A DNA stretch of 64,000 nt from the NCBI RefSeq assembly GCF_000970455.1, contig NZ_LAJG01000042.1, positions 248,001 to 312,000 on the forward strand. The letters run 5' to 3'. This DNA is from Devosia soli (GTDB lineage: Bacteria > Pseudomonadota > Alphaproteobacteria > Rhizobiales > Devosiaceae). The translations under genes and the position numbers were made by a program. The notes under the pieces were generated by a model that saw nothing but the letters and a program-made list of their open reading frames with translations, was not told where the DNA came from and made no database searches. The number at the start of each line of letters is the position of its first letter. The stretch's first letter is position 1. Below are positions 55,883-64,000 of this stretch, piece by piece.

Positions 55883-56009
55883 GGATGGCCTGCGAAAGCG
55901 TTGTCGAAAGGTCAGATAGCACTTTTCAGGAGCGAACGGGCGAGAAACGGATGACGGCCCCTGTTGGCTCCCGCTTGACGCGCGCATGCGCCGTTGCGAA
56001 AGAGCCAGC

Positions 56010-56951
56010 ATGAACCCTTTGCCGCAAGACCTTTCCGTTGATGCTGCCGCCGCCCTCCTCTTGTCAGGCCGGCTCGTCGCGTTCCCGACCGAGACGGTCT
56101 ATGGGCTCGGCGCTGATGCGACCAATGCCGACGCGGTGCTCTCGATCTACGAGACCAAGGGCCGTCCACGGTTCAATCCGCTCATCGTCCATGTCGCGGA
56201 CCTTGCCATGGCCGAACGCCTTGCCGAATTTTCGCCGCTGGCGCGAGCCCTTGCCGCCCGGTTCTGGCCAGGGCCGCTCAGCATCGTGGTGCCGCTCAGG
56301 ACCTGGCATGGCCTTGCCGATATCGCCACCGCGGGGCTCGATACGGTGGCGCTGCGCATGCCGGACCATCCCGTGGCCCTGGCGCTGCTCAGAGCGACCG
56401 ATCGTCCGCTCGCGGCGCCTTCGGCCAATCCTTCGGGAAAACTCTCGCCGACAACGGCCGAGCAGGTGCGCCGCGGATTTGGCGGCAAGGTGCCGGTGCT
56501 AGATGGCGGCCCGTGCCAGGCTGGCGTTGAATCAACCATCGTTGCCGTCGATGGCGACTCGATCGTGCAATTGCGGGCCGGGGCGCTGGCGCGGCAAGAG
56601 ATCGAAACGGCGTTCGGGCGAACCGTGTCGCTCGCCGCGCAGGGCGCAAAAATCTCGGCGCCGGGCATGCTGCTGAGCCACTATGCCCCGAACGCCGCCA
56701 TCCGCCTCGACACCGCACCCCAGCCAGGCGAAGCCTTTCTGGCATTTGGGCAGGCGCCGGCCTTTGACGGGGAAATGCGAAACCTCTCGCCCAGCGGCGA
56801 CCTCCGCGAAGCCGCGCGGAATCTCTTTACGATGCTGCACGAGCTGGACGCGACAGGGGCGAAAATGATCGCGGTTGCGCCGGTTGCGGAAACGGGGCTT
56901 GGCGAAGCGATCAACGATCGCCTGCGCAGAGCCGCAGCGCCGAGGGATTAG
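56010..56951 (+). CDS. Threonylcarbamoyl-AMP synthase (Sua5/TsaC type)
   Basis: A 313-residue enzyme making the intermediate for t6A37 of tRNA. The nucleotide-binding core FPTETVYGLGADATN near residue 25 and the KGRPRFNPLIVHV and SANPSGKLSPT motifs are intact, and a C-terminal Sua5 extension of about 110 residues follows. The ATG at 56010 is chosen because of the sequence AGAGCC before it and the usual start. Confidence 0.95.
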   Translation: MNPLPQDLSVDAAAALLLSGRLVAFPTETVYGLGADATNADAVLSIYETKGRPRFNPLIVHVADLAMAERLAEFSPLARALAARFWPGPLSIVVPLRTWHGLADIATAGLDTVALRMPDHPVALALLRATDRPLAAPSANPSGKLSPTTAEQVRRGFGGKVPVLDGGPCQAGVESTIVAVDGDSIVQLRAGALARQEIETAFGRTVSLAAQGAKISAPGMLLSHYAPNAAIRLDTAPQPGEAFLAFGQAPAFDGEMRNLSPSGDLREAARNLFTMLHELDATGAKMIAVAPVAETGLGEAINDRLRRAAAPRD

Positions 56952-57028
56952 GTTTTCCCTGTTGGCCAATCCGTTGGCAGCAGCGCTCGGCCGAAAGTCT
57001 GGGCGTTCGAGCGCTGCGCCTTTTGCCT

Positions 57029-57997
57029 CTAATCCCTGACGGAATAAGGCTTCTGATCCCGCATGAAGCGAGCCAGCGCTTCAAGATCCGGATCGCCCCC
57101 GGGCGGCAGTACGACGCGGATGTTTACGTAGAGATCGCCGTCGCCATAAAGGCCCTTGCCCTTGAGGCGCAGAGCCTTCGAGGTATCGACGCCCGGCGGC
57201 AAGTTGAGCTCCACCGAGCCATCGAGCGTCGGCACGCGCACCTTAGCGCCGAGCACCGCTTCGTAAAGCGTCACGGCGACGTCGGTGCGCATGTCCTTGC
57301 CGTCGCGGCGGAACACCTTGGATTTTTCAAAGCGCACGGTGACGAGCGCATCGCCCGGCTCGCCGAAGGCATTGGGCGTGCCCTGGCCCTTGAGACGGAT
57401 CTGCTGACCTTCCTCGACCTTTTCAGGCAGCTTGACGTTGAGCACCTTGCCCGTGGGCATGCGCACCGGCACGGAGGCGGCCTTATGCGCATCCTCAAGC
57501 GAGACAGCAACGGTGACGACAACATCATCGCCCTTGAGGCGCTGGCCGGCGCCGGCGCCCGCACCCGCGCCCATGCCGCCGGCAAAAGGATCCCACTGGG
57601 CGCCACCGGCGGCGCCAGCACGGCCACCCGCGCCACCGCGGGGCTGGCCGCCAAAGCCGCTCATGAATTCCTTGAGGATGTCCTCGGCCGAAAAGCCGCT
57701 TGCCCCGCCGCCTGCGCCCGGCCGGGCGCCGCGTGCACCGCCAAACCCACCATTGCCAAAACCGGCAAAGCGGGGATTGCCATCAGCATCTATTTCGCCA
57801 CGGTCGAACTGGGCGCGCTTGTCCTTGTCGTTGAGCAGGTCATAAGCGTGCGTTGCCTCGGCAAACTTGCCGTGGGCCGATGGATCGTCCGGGTTCTGGT
57901 CAGGGTGATACTTCTTGGCCAGCTTGCGATAGGCGGACTTGATGTCCTTCTCGCTTGCGGACCGCGGCACCCCAAGCACGGTGTATGGATCGCGCAT
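57029..57997 (-). CDS. DnaJ-class co-chaperone (J domain plus C-terminal domain)
   Basis: A 322-residue CbpA-like protein. The J domain has DPYTVLGVPRSASEKDIKSAY and the HPD motif in KKYHPDQNPDD. A Gly/Ala-rich linker (residues about 75-150) and a two-part C-terminal substrate domain follow, with no zinc finger. It stimulates Hsp70 ATPase activity. The start could instead be the GTG at 58036 (VSEATLDQN), which has AGGA eight bases upstream. It is divergent from pdxH. Confidence 0.93.
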   Translation of the reverse strand: MRDPYTVLGVPRSASEKDIKSAYRKLAKKYHPDQNPDDPSAHGKFAEATHAYDLLNDKDKRAQFDRGEIDADGNPRFAGFGNGGFGGARGARPGAGGGASGFSAEDILKEFMSGFGGQPRGGAGGRAGAAGGAQWDPFAGGMGAGAGAGAGQRLKGDDVVVTVAVSLEDAHKAASVPVRMPTGKVLNVKLPEKVEEGQQIRLKGQGTPNAFGEPGDALVTVRFEKSKVFRRDGKDMRTDVAVTLYEAVLGAKVRVPTLDGSVELNLPPGVDTSKALRLKGKGLYGDGDLYVNIRVVLPPGGDPDLEALARFMRDQKPYSVRD

Positions 57998-58104
57998 TTG
58001 GTCCAATCTGTTCTGATCGAGCGTTGCTTCGCTCACAATTGAAGTCCTATATGGCGATGCCCCCCCGGCTTGTCCAGTTTTGGGGGCGTCAAAGCGCGGG
58101 AAAT

Positions 58105-58740
58105 ATGACGATGCTGCAGACGCTGACCGAACGCCTTTTCGATGATGGCGACCGCGCCGATCTCGATCCCTTTGCCATATTCGAGGAGTGGTTCGCCCTG
58201 GCAGAGGAGAGCGAACCGAACGATCCCCACGCCATGGCCGTCGCAACTGTCGACCCATCCGGCGTGCCGGATGTGCGCATGGTGCTGATGAATGCGCGGG
58301 ACGAACGCGGCTTTGCCTTTTTTACCAATTTCGAAAGCGATAAGGGGCGTGAACTCCTGGCCCATCCGCAGGCCGCGCTGATGTTTCACTGGAAGTCGCT
58401 GCGCCGCCAGATCCGCATGCGCGGCCCGGTCGAAGTGGTGACGCCTTCGGAAGCGGACGCCTATTTCGCTTCGCGCCATCGCGGCAGCCAGATCGCCTCC
58501 TCGGCCTCGCTGCAATCGCGTCCGCTCGAGAGCCGACAGGAGCTGGTCGAGCGGGTTGAAAAATTGACCGAAACGATCGGTGACGGTCCGGTGCCGCGGC
58601 CGCCGCACTGGTCGGGTTTCCGCCTTCGTCCGCTGGCGATCGAATTCTGGAAGGACGGGCAATACCGCCTCCACGACCGGGTCCGGTTCACCCGCGAGGG
58701 GTTCGAGGCCCCCTGGGAGAGCACGCGTCTTTATCCCTGA
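58105..58740 (+). CDS. pdxH: Pyridoxamine/pyridoxine 5'-phosphate oxidase PdxH
   Basis: A 211-residue FMN enzyme that makes pyridoxal phosphate. Motifs are DPHAMAVATVDPSGVPDVRMVL near residue 47 and GFAFFTNFESDKGREL. The C-terminal block is GFRLRPLAIEFWKDGQYRLHDR, then PWESTRLYP, which is the family end. ATG 58105 is preceded by GCGGGAAA. Confidence 0.96.
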   Translation: MTMLQTLTERLFDDGDRADLDPFAIFEEWFALAEESEPNDPHAMAVATVDPSGVPDVRMVLMNARDERGFAFFTNFESDKGRELLAHPQAALMFHWKSLRRQIRMRGPVEVVTPSEADAYFASRHRGSQIASSASLQSRPLESRQELVERVEKLTETIGDGPVPRPPHWSGFRLRPLAIEFWKDGQYRLHDRVRFTREGFEAPWESTRLYP

Positions 58741-58832
58741 GATGGTGCAACCCGTTCGAGGGGCCGGAACGTTTAAAACAATCCAAAGACCTTCCTCCTA
58801 GAACTGAGCGCCAGCAAGGGAATGAACTCTTC

Positions 58833-59660
58833 GTGCGCATCCTGATCAGAACGTCGAAAACGGCCATCTGGGCGCGCCGGCTTGGCAGCCTTGCGGTGCC
58901 GCTCGTCGTCTTGCCGGTGGGCATGCACCATCTCAAGCTGATCGATTCGCCGAGCTTCTTCATCGTGGCGCTGGGGGCCATGGCGCTGGCGGCGATCGCC
59001 ATTCTGGTCTCGCTCCTGGCGCTTGTGCGGCTCTGGTACTCGGGCGATCAGGGTTGGGGCAGCGCGCTTCTGGGCCTGTTGTTCGGGCTCTTCTCGATGG
59101 CGCCCTTTACCTATTACGGCTACCTGGCCGCGACCTATCCGCCGGTGACCGATATCGCTACGGTGCCCCGAGGCGAATTGCCGCTTCTTTTCCTGCCCGA
59201 TACGGCGCAGATGCCGCCGCCAAAACTGCTTTCAGCGGAGGAGCAGGCGCGGGTCTTTCCCAATGCTACGACGCGCACCTATCCGCTCGATCCAACGCAG
59301 CTTTTTGCCATCGTCACCCGCCTGGCCGATGCGGAAGGCTGGGATATTCGCCTCAGCCGCGACCCTGGCGCGGATGGCACGCCGGGCCGGATCAATGCCC
59401 GCATCGTCACCATTCCCGGCTGGACCGAGGAGGCGGTGATCCGAGTTTCAACGAGGACCGGCGGCTCTTCCGTCGACATGCGTTCGGCCTCGATCAATGC
59501 GCCGCACGATTTTGGCTCGAACGGCACGCGCATCGAGAATTTCATGATCGCGCTCGACAACGAAGTGACGACGCTGCTGCGCGACAACCCCACTGCAAAC
59601 CAGCCGGCACCCGCCGAAGACGAAGAGCCCGCGCCGGCCGTCGAGGGTCAGGCGCAGTAG
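58833..59660 (+). CDS. DUF1499 family membrane-anchored protein
   Basis: A 275-residue protein starting GTG at 58833 with AGGGA upstream. The N-terminal 90 residues contain three hydrophobic helices, then a linker rich in Pro. Residues about 135-255 form the soluble DUF1499 domain (LSAEEQARVFPNATTR, then WDIRLSRDPGADG, then GGSSVDMRSASINAPHDFGSNG). The end is Pro/Glu/Ala-rich. Function is unknown. Confidence 0.85.
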   Translation: MRILIRTSKTAIWARRLGSLAVPLVVLPVGMHHLKLIDSPSFFIVALGAMALAAIAILVSLLALVRLWYSGDQGWGSALLGLLFGLFSMAPFTYYGYLAATYPPVTDIATVPRGELPLLFLPDTAQMPPPKLLSAEEQARVFPNATTRTYPLDPTQLFAIVTRLADAEGWDIRLSRDPGADGTPGRINARIVTIPGWTEEAVIRVSTRTGGSSVDMRSASINAPHDFGSNGTRIENFMIALDNEVTTLLRDNPTANQPAPAEDEEPAPAVEGQAQ

Positions 59661-59664
59661 GCGG

Positions 59665-61161
59665 TCAGCTGGCGGCCCGGCGCGTCAGCGTGCGCTGCAC
59701 CGCATCGTTCCAGCCTGCTACCTTGGCGTCCCGCTCGGCAGCATCCATCGCCGGCTCGAAGCGCCGGTCCCGCGCCCAGCCGGCGGCAAATTCGTCCATG
59801 CCGGGCCAGACACCGGCCTTCATGCCCGCCAGCCAGGCCGCGCCGAGCGCCGTGGTTTCAAGAATGGTCGGACGATCGACCGGGGCATCAAGGAGATCGG
59901 CGAGGAACTGCATGGTCCAATCAGACGCAACCATGCCGCCATCGACGCGCAGCACTGTATCGGTACTGCTTGCCGTCCAGTCCTTGCGCATGGCTTCGAG
60001 CAGGTCGCGTGTCTGGTAGCAGACCGCTTCGAGCGCGGCGCGGGCGATTTCGGCCGGGCCGGTATTGCGGGTAATGCCGAAAATGGCGCCGCGCGCCTCG
60101 GCATCCCACCAGGGCGCGCCGAGCCCGACAAAGGCGGGCACCATATAGACGTGCTGGCTGGGATCGGCAGAGCGCGCCAAGGGGCCGGTTTCGCTCGCCT
60201 GGCGCACGAGCTTGAGACCATCGCGGATCCACTGCACCGCTGCGCCGGCAATGAAGATCGAGCCTTCGAGCGCGTAGGTCGTTTTGCCATCGAGGCGATA
60301 GGCGATGGTGGTCAGAAGACGATTTTGCGAACGCACCATGTCCTTGCCGGTATTGAGAACGGCAAAACAGCCGGTGCCATAGGTCGACTTGACCATGCCT
60401 GGATCGAAACAGGCCTGGCCGATCGTCGCGGCGTGCTGATCGCCGGCCACACCGAGAATGGGAATGGGAGCGCCGAAGAGCTCAGTCACGCCATAATCTC
60501 CGGCGCAATCCTTGACCTCGGGCAGGATTGCCCTGGGGACGGCAAGGAGCGTGAGCAGTTCATCGTCCCAGGCATTGCGGGCGATGTCGAACATTAATGT
60601 GCGCGCAGCATTGGTGGCGTCGGTGGCATGCACCTTGCCGCCGGTGAGGCGCCAGACGAGGAAGGTGTCGATGGTGCCGAAGGCCAGCTCGCCTTTTTCG
60701 GCCCGGGCGCGCGCGCCTTCGACATTATCGAGCAGCCACTTGACCTTGGTGCCGGAAAAATAGGGGTCGAGGAGCAGGCCGGTGCGCTCGGTGAACAGCG
60801 CTTCGTGACCTTCTTGCCGGAGCGCCGCGCAGGTCGAGGCGGTGCGCCGATCCTGCCAGACGATGGCATTGTGGATGGGCTCGCCGGTTGCCCGATCCCA
60901 GATGACGACGGTTTCGCGCTGGTTGGTAATGCCGATGGCGGCGACGTCGCTGGCCGTCACCCTGGCTTCGGAGAAGGCAGTCTTGATGGTCGAGACGACG
61001 CTTTGCCAGATTTCCTCTGGATCATGCTCGACCCAGCCATCCTGCGGAAAGTGCTGGGCGAACTCTTTTTGGCCGACCCCGACGACCTTACGGGCGCCAT
61101 CGAAGACGATGGCCCGGGTCGAGGTCGTGCCCTGATCGATCGCCAGCACAAAACCGCTCAT
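59665..61161 (-). CDS. glpK: Glycerol kinase GlpK
   Basis: A 498-residue FGGY-family kinase that phosphorylates glycerol. The start [19 protein letters not shown] carries the ATP-binding loop. The family blocks [28 protein letters not shown] and [21 protein letters not shown] are intact. It supplies substrate for GlpD (50195). The ATG at 61161 is selected by GAGGAG upstream. Confidence 0.96.
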   Translation of the reverse strand: MSGFVLAIDQGTTSTRAIVFDGARKVVGVGQKEFAQHFPQDGWVEHDPEEIWQSVVSTIKTAFSEARVTASDVAAIGITNQRETVVIWDRATGEPIHNAIVWQDRRTASTCAALRQEGHEALFTERTGLLLDPYFSGTKVKWLLDNVEGARARAEKGELAFGTIDTFLVWRLTGGKVHATDATNAARTLMFDIARNAWDDELLTLLAVPRAILPEVKDCAGDYGVTELFGAPIPILGVAGDQHAATIGQACFDPGMVKSTYGTGCFAVLNTGKDMVRSQNRLLTTIAYRLDGKTTYALEGSIFIAGAAVQWIRDGLKLVRQASETGPLARSADPSQHVYMVPAFVGLGAPWWDAEARGAIFGITRNTGPAEIARAALEAVCYQTRDLLEAMRKDWTASSTDTVLRVDGGMVASDWTMQFLADLLDAPVDRPTILETTALGAAWLAGMKAGVWPGMDEFAAGWARDRRFEPAMDAAERDAKVAGWNDAVQRTLTRRAAS

Positions 61162-61250
61162 CACATTCTCCTCTTGCGAAGCTCTCGGGGCTTCTTCGGC
61201 CGCATCCTTTTACGAAAGACTGGGCTGCAAGCAAACCTTTTGGGCGCAGG

Positions 61251-62669
61251 TCAGGCGATGCGATAGGCGTCCTTGGCGGCCTGATAGCTGAGGTGGCGGG
61301 CGATTTCCTCGGCGCTCGACTTGCTGAGCCGGTTTTCGCCAACCCAGCGACCGAGAAAGCCACAGACCTCGCGGCGCCAGACGTCGTGGCGGGCGGGGAT
61401 AGAGAGCAGCGCGCGCGTGTCGTCGTTGAAGCCTGCAAGGTTATAGAAGCCGGCCGTTTCGACCACCTGATCGAGATAGCGGCGGATGCCCTGTGGACTA
61501 TCGTGGAACCACCATGGCGGGCCGATCAGCAGCGAGGGCCAGAAGCCGGCCATGGGCGCCAGCTCGCGGGCATAATTGGTTTCGTCGAGCGTGAACATGA
61601 TGAGACGGAGATTGGGCTCATTGCCAAAGCGGGCGAGAAGGGGCTGGAGGCCGTCAACATAATTGACCCGGCTCGGGATATCGGCGCCAAGATCGGCGCC
61701 GCGCTCGGCGAGAAGCGATGGATCGGTGTTGCGGCGGGCGCCGGCATGAAGCTGCATGACGAGACCGTCTTCGACCGCGAGGCCCGCCATTTCGGTCATC
61801 ATCTGCGCACGGAAAAGATCGGCGTCTTCGTTGCTATATTGGCCGGTGAGGAGCCGATCGAGCAGCGCCTGCTTTTCGATCGGGGCAAGATCGGCCGTCT
61901 GTGCCGTCGGCACGCCATGGTCGGTTGCGACGGCGCCGAAGCGGCGGAAGAATTCGCGGCGACGGCGATGCGCGTTCAGGAGGCCATTCCAGGTCGAAAT
62001 ATTCTCCCCAGTCAGCTCGGCAAATTCCCTGATGCGATCGATCCACCCGGCGCGCTCGGGATTGGTGACGTCATCGGGACGATAGGTGGTGCGCACGCGG
62101 CCAAGATAGCCGTCCGCTTCCATCGAATGATGATGCGGCAGCCTGTCGAGTGCGAATTCGGTGGTGGTGATGACCTCGACATTGAAGCGGTCGAGAATGG
62201 CGCGCGGCAGCAACTCCGGCGTGCCGAGCTGGCTGTCGATCGCGTCATAGATGCTGTCGGCGGTTGCCGCGGAGAGTTCTTCGGTGATGCCGAAGACGGC
62301 ATGGAGCGAATGGTCGATCCAGGTCTTCGACGGAGTGCCGGCAAAGAGATGATAGTTGGACGCAAAGAGCCTCCATGCCGCGCGGCCATCGGTCTCAATC
62401 GACTTGCCGTCCTTGCGCGGGATGCCCAGCGCATCATAGCTCAGACCCCGGCTGCGCAGCATGCGCAGAACGTAATGATCCGGGGTCAGAAACAGCGCCG
62501 TCGGCGTCGAGAACCGCGCATTCCCCGCGAACCAGGCCGGATCGGTATGGCCATGGGGGCTGACGATGGGCAGGTCCCTGACCGCCGGATAAAGCTCGCG
62601 CGCAACGCTGCGAGCCGGCTCGGAAGCGGGGAAGAGGCGATCGGGATGGAGATGGGCTGGGTGGGTCAT
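61251..62669 (-). CDS. uxaC: Glucuronate isomerase UxaC
   Basis: A 472-residue amidohydrolase-superfamily enzyme converting glucuronate to fructuronate (and galacturonate to tagaturonate). The block DLPIVSPHGHTDPAWFA near residue 34 holds the metal-binding His residues. The later motif TLDETNYARELAPMAGFWPSL and the family end SYQAAKDAYRI are present. ATG 62669 is chosen because it starts the family sequence MTHPAHLHPDRLF. Confidence 0.95.
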   Translation of the reverse strand: MTHPAHLHPDRLFPASEPARSVARELYPAVRDLPIVSPHGHTDPAWFAGNARFSTPTALFLTPDHYVLRMLRSRGLSYDALGIPRKDGKSIETDGRAAWRLFASNYHLFAGTPSKTWIDHSLHAVFGITEELSAATADSIYDAIDSQLGTPELLPRAILDRFNVEVITTTEFALDRLPHHHSMEADGYLGRVRTTYRPDDVTNPERAGWIDRIREFAELTGENISTWNGLLNAHRRRREFFRRFGAVATDHGVPTAQTADLAPIEKQALLDRLLTGQYSNEDADLFRAQMMTEMAGLAVEDGLVMQLHAGARRNTDPSLLAERGADLGADIPSRVNYVDGLQPLLARFGNEPNLRLIMFTLDETNYARELAPMAGFWPSLLIGPPWWFHDSPQGIRRYLDQVVETAGFYNLAGFNDDTRALLSIPARHDVWRREVCGFLGRWVGENRLSKSSAEEIARHLSYQAAKDAYRIA

Positions 62670-62881
62670 GATCCGGTTGTGCCATGTTCGACAGCTGGTT
62701 TCAACATCTTCCATACAAGACGGGGCTTGTGAAAATTTAAGACAAATTAACCGCATTTTCAGTGCGTCATTCGCCCCTGCCGCGCACGAGCGTATTCTTG
62801 CGTACCGGGTGAGAAACAGCCCTTTCAAGGCGGCTGCCCAATCGTAAGCGCGTGGTCGACACCGCGACATGAGGGGTAAGC

Positions 62882-63049
62882 ATGGCCAATCTCGATATCG
62901 GTTCCCGAACGCCCGACATTGCCCAGGTGCGCATTGCCGTGCAGCGCAGCGCCCATGTGCAGCGCGCCCGCCAGATGCTGGTGGCGGCCGGCATTGCCGC
63001 GCTGAGCCTCGTGCTGATCGCCGGCGCACTGCTCACCCAGGCGTTCTGA
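62882..63049 (+). CDS. Small single-helix membrane protein (55 aa)
   Basis: A short frame with GAGGGG eight bases before its ATG. Residues 1-30 are soluble and basic (AQVRIAVQRSAHVQRARQ), and residues 33-52 form one transmembrane helix (AGIAALSLVLIAGALLTQ). The protein ends QAF. Function is unknown. It lies between divergent uxaC and dapD. The clean ribosome site and coding-like composition support it. Confidence 0.6.
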   Translation: MANLDIGSRTPDIAQVRIAVQRSAHVQRARQMLVAAGIAALSLVLIAGALLTQAF

Positions 63050-63159
63050 TTTTCACACTATTCAGAGCGGCGATTTCTTCAGCCGTCAAACCCGCCATTG
63101 AAGTTGACACAAGGCCCTCTGCCGCTATGGTCCGCGCCAGATTTTGTTGAGGAGCCGCC

Positions 63160-64000
<841 letters not shown>

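Noticed and set aside
61293..62732. A 479-codon open frame on the plus strand opposite uxaC
   Set aside because: Shadow frame; uxaC motifs on the other strand are intact.
62740..62757. TTAA-N6-TTAACC upstream of uxaC and the small membrane protein gene as a CtrA box
   Set aside because: The spacer is six bases instead of seven, and the neighbouring genes are not cell-cycle genes.

Overview
The window is GC-rich chromosomal DNA of an alphaproteobacterium, most likely of the order Hyphomicrobiales (Rhizobiales). A Devosia-like genus is my best guess, from gene content and overall character only. Supporting signs are a CIRCE- and RpoH-type groESL promoter, the short HisG plus HisZ pair beside hisS, a DapD of the succinylase lysine pathway, a TadG-like protein, a DUF1127 protein, and a tRNA-His that lacks the extra 5' G and has A73. 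Almost everything is ordinary core chromosome. I see no prophage, insertion sequence, integrase or CRISPR array.

Layout. 1-1.7 kb: a P-loop protein cut by the window edge and small conserved proteins. 1.7-4.9 kb: a zinc-uptake locus, znuA divergent from znuC-znuB-zur, with two Zur-like operators between. 4.9-16.6 kb: RNA-modification and translation genes (rsmD, an RluB-type pseudouridine synthase with a very long repetitive tail, lspA, ileS), then a secreted proline-rich protein with a glycosyltransferase-like gene, a LuxR-type regulator, ribF and a HAD phosphatase. 16.7-20.2 kb: a signalling patch made of a catalytically degenerate EAL protein, a divergent sigma-54-type activator, an unlisted 56-residue peptide gene with a double-glycine leader, and a decayed reductase fragment. 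20.2-29.2 kb: an exporter, small DUF proteins, groESL, an orphan BrnA-like protein, a TauE-type permease, and hisS-hisZ-hisG. 29.7-35.5 kb: an L,D-transpeptidase, a TadG-like von Willebrand protein, tRNA-His, and a histidine-kinase-like protein whose phospho-acceptor His is Arg. 35.7-40.6 kb: a complete dipeptide/oligopeptide-type ABC importer with a fused double ATPase. 40.8-47.4 kb: a GH1 glycosidase, a dead PrlF/PemK-like toxin-antitoxin remnant, Mrp, transaldolase, aminotransferase and EtfBA. 47.7-56.9 kb: an M20 hydrolase, an AEC transporter, glpD, an APH(6)-like kinase with a CAP-domain lipoprotein, sco1-tlyA, a deacetylase-like gene with xseB, and tsaC/sua5. 57-64 kb: a DnaJ-class protein, pdxH, a DUF1499 protein, glpK, uxaC, a tiny membrane protein, and dapD running off the right edge.

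How genes work together. ZnuA/ZnuB/ZnuC import zinc and Zur shuts them off. HisZ activates the short HisG at the first step of histidine synthesis, and hisS and tRNA-His lie within about 5 kb. GlpD and GlpK form the glycerol catabolic route but sit 8 kb apart. EtfB and EtfA form one electron-transfer flavoprotein. Three families of GC-rich inverted repeats are scattered between genes.

Most interesting points: (1) a toxin-antitoxin remnant in which one base change would have destroyed both the antitoxin reading frame and the toxin start codon; (2) the orphan double-glycine-leader peptide next to a sigma-54-type activator; (3) two signalling proteins (EAL and histidine kinase) that have lost catalytic residues; (4) a hairpin that overlaps the ribosome binding site between the ABC binding protein and its permease. 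I found no convincing multi-gene undescribed system. The peptide gene and the pseudo-kinase are the best leads.
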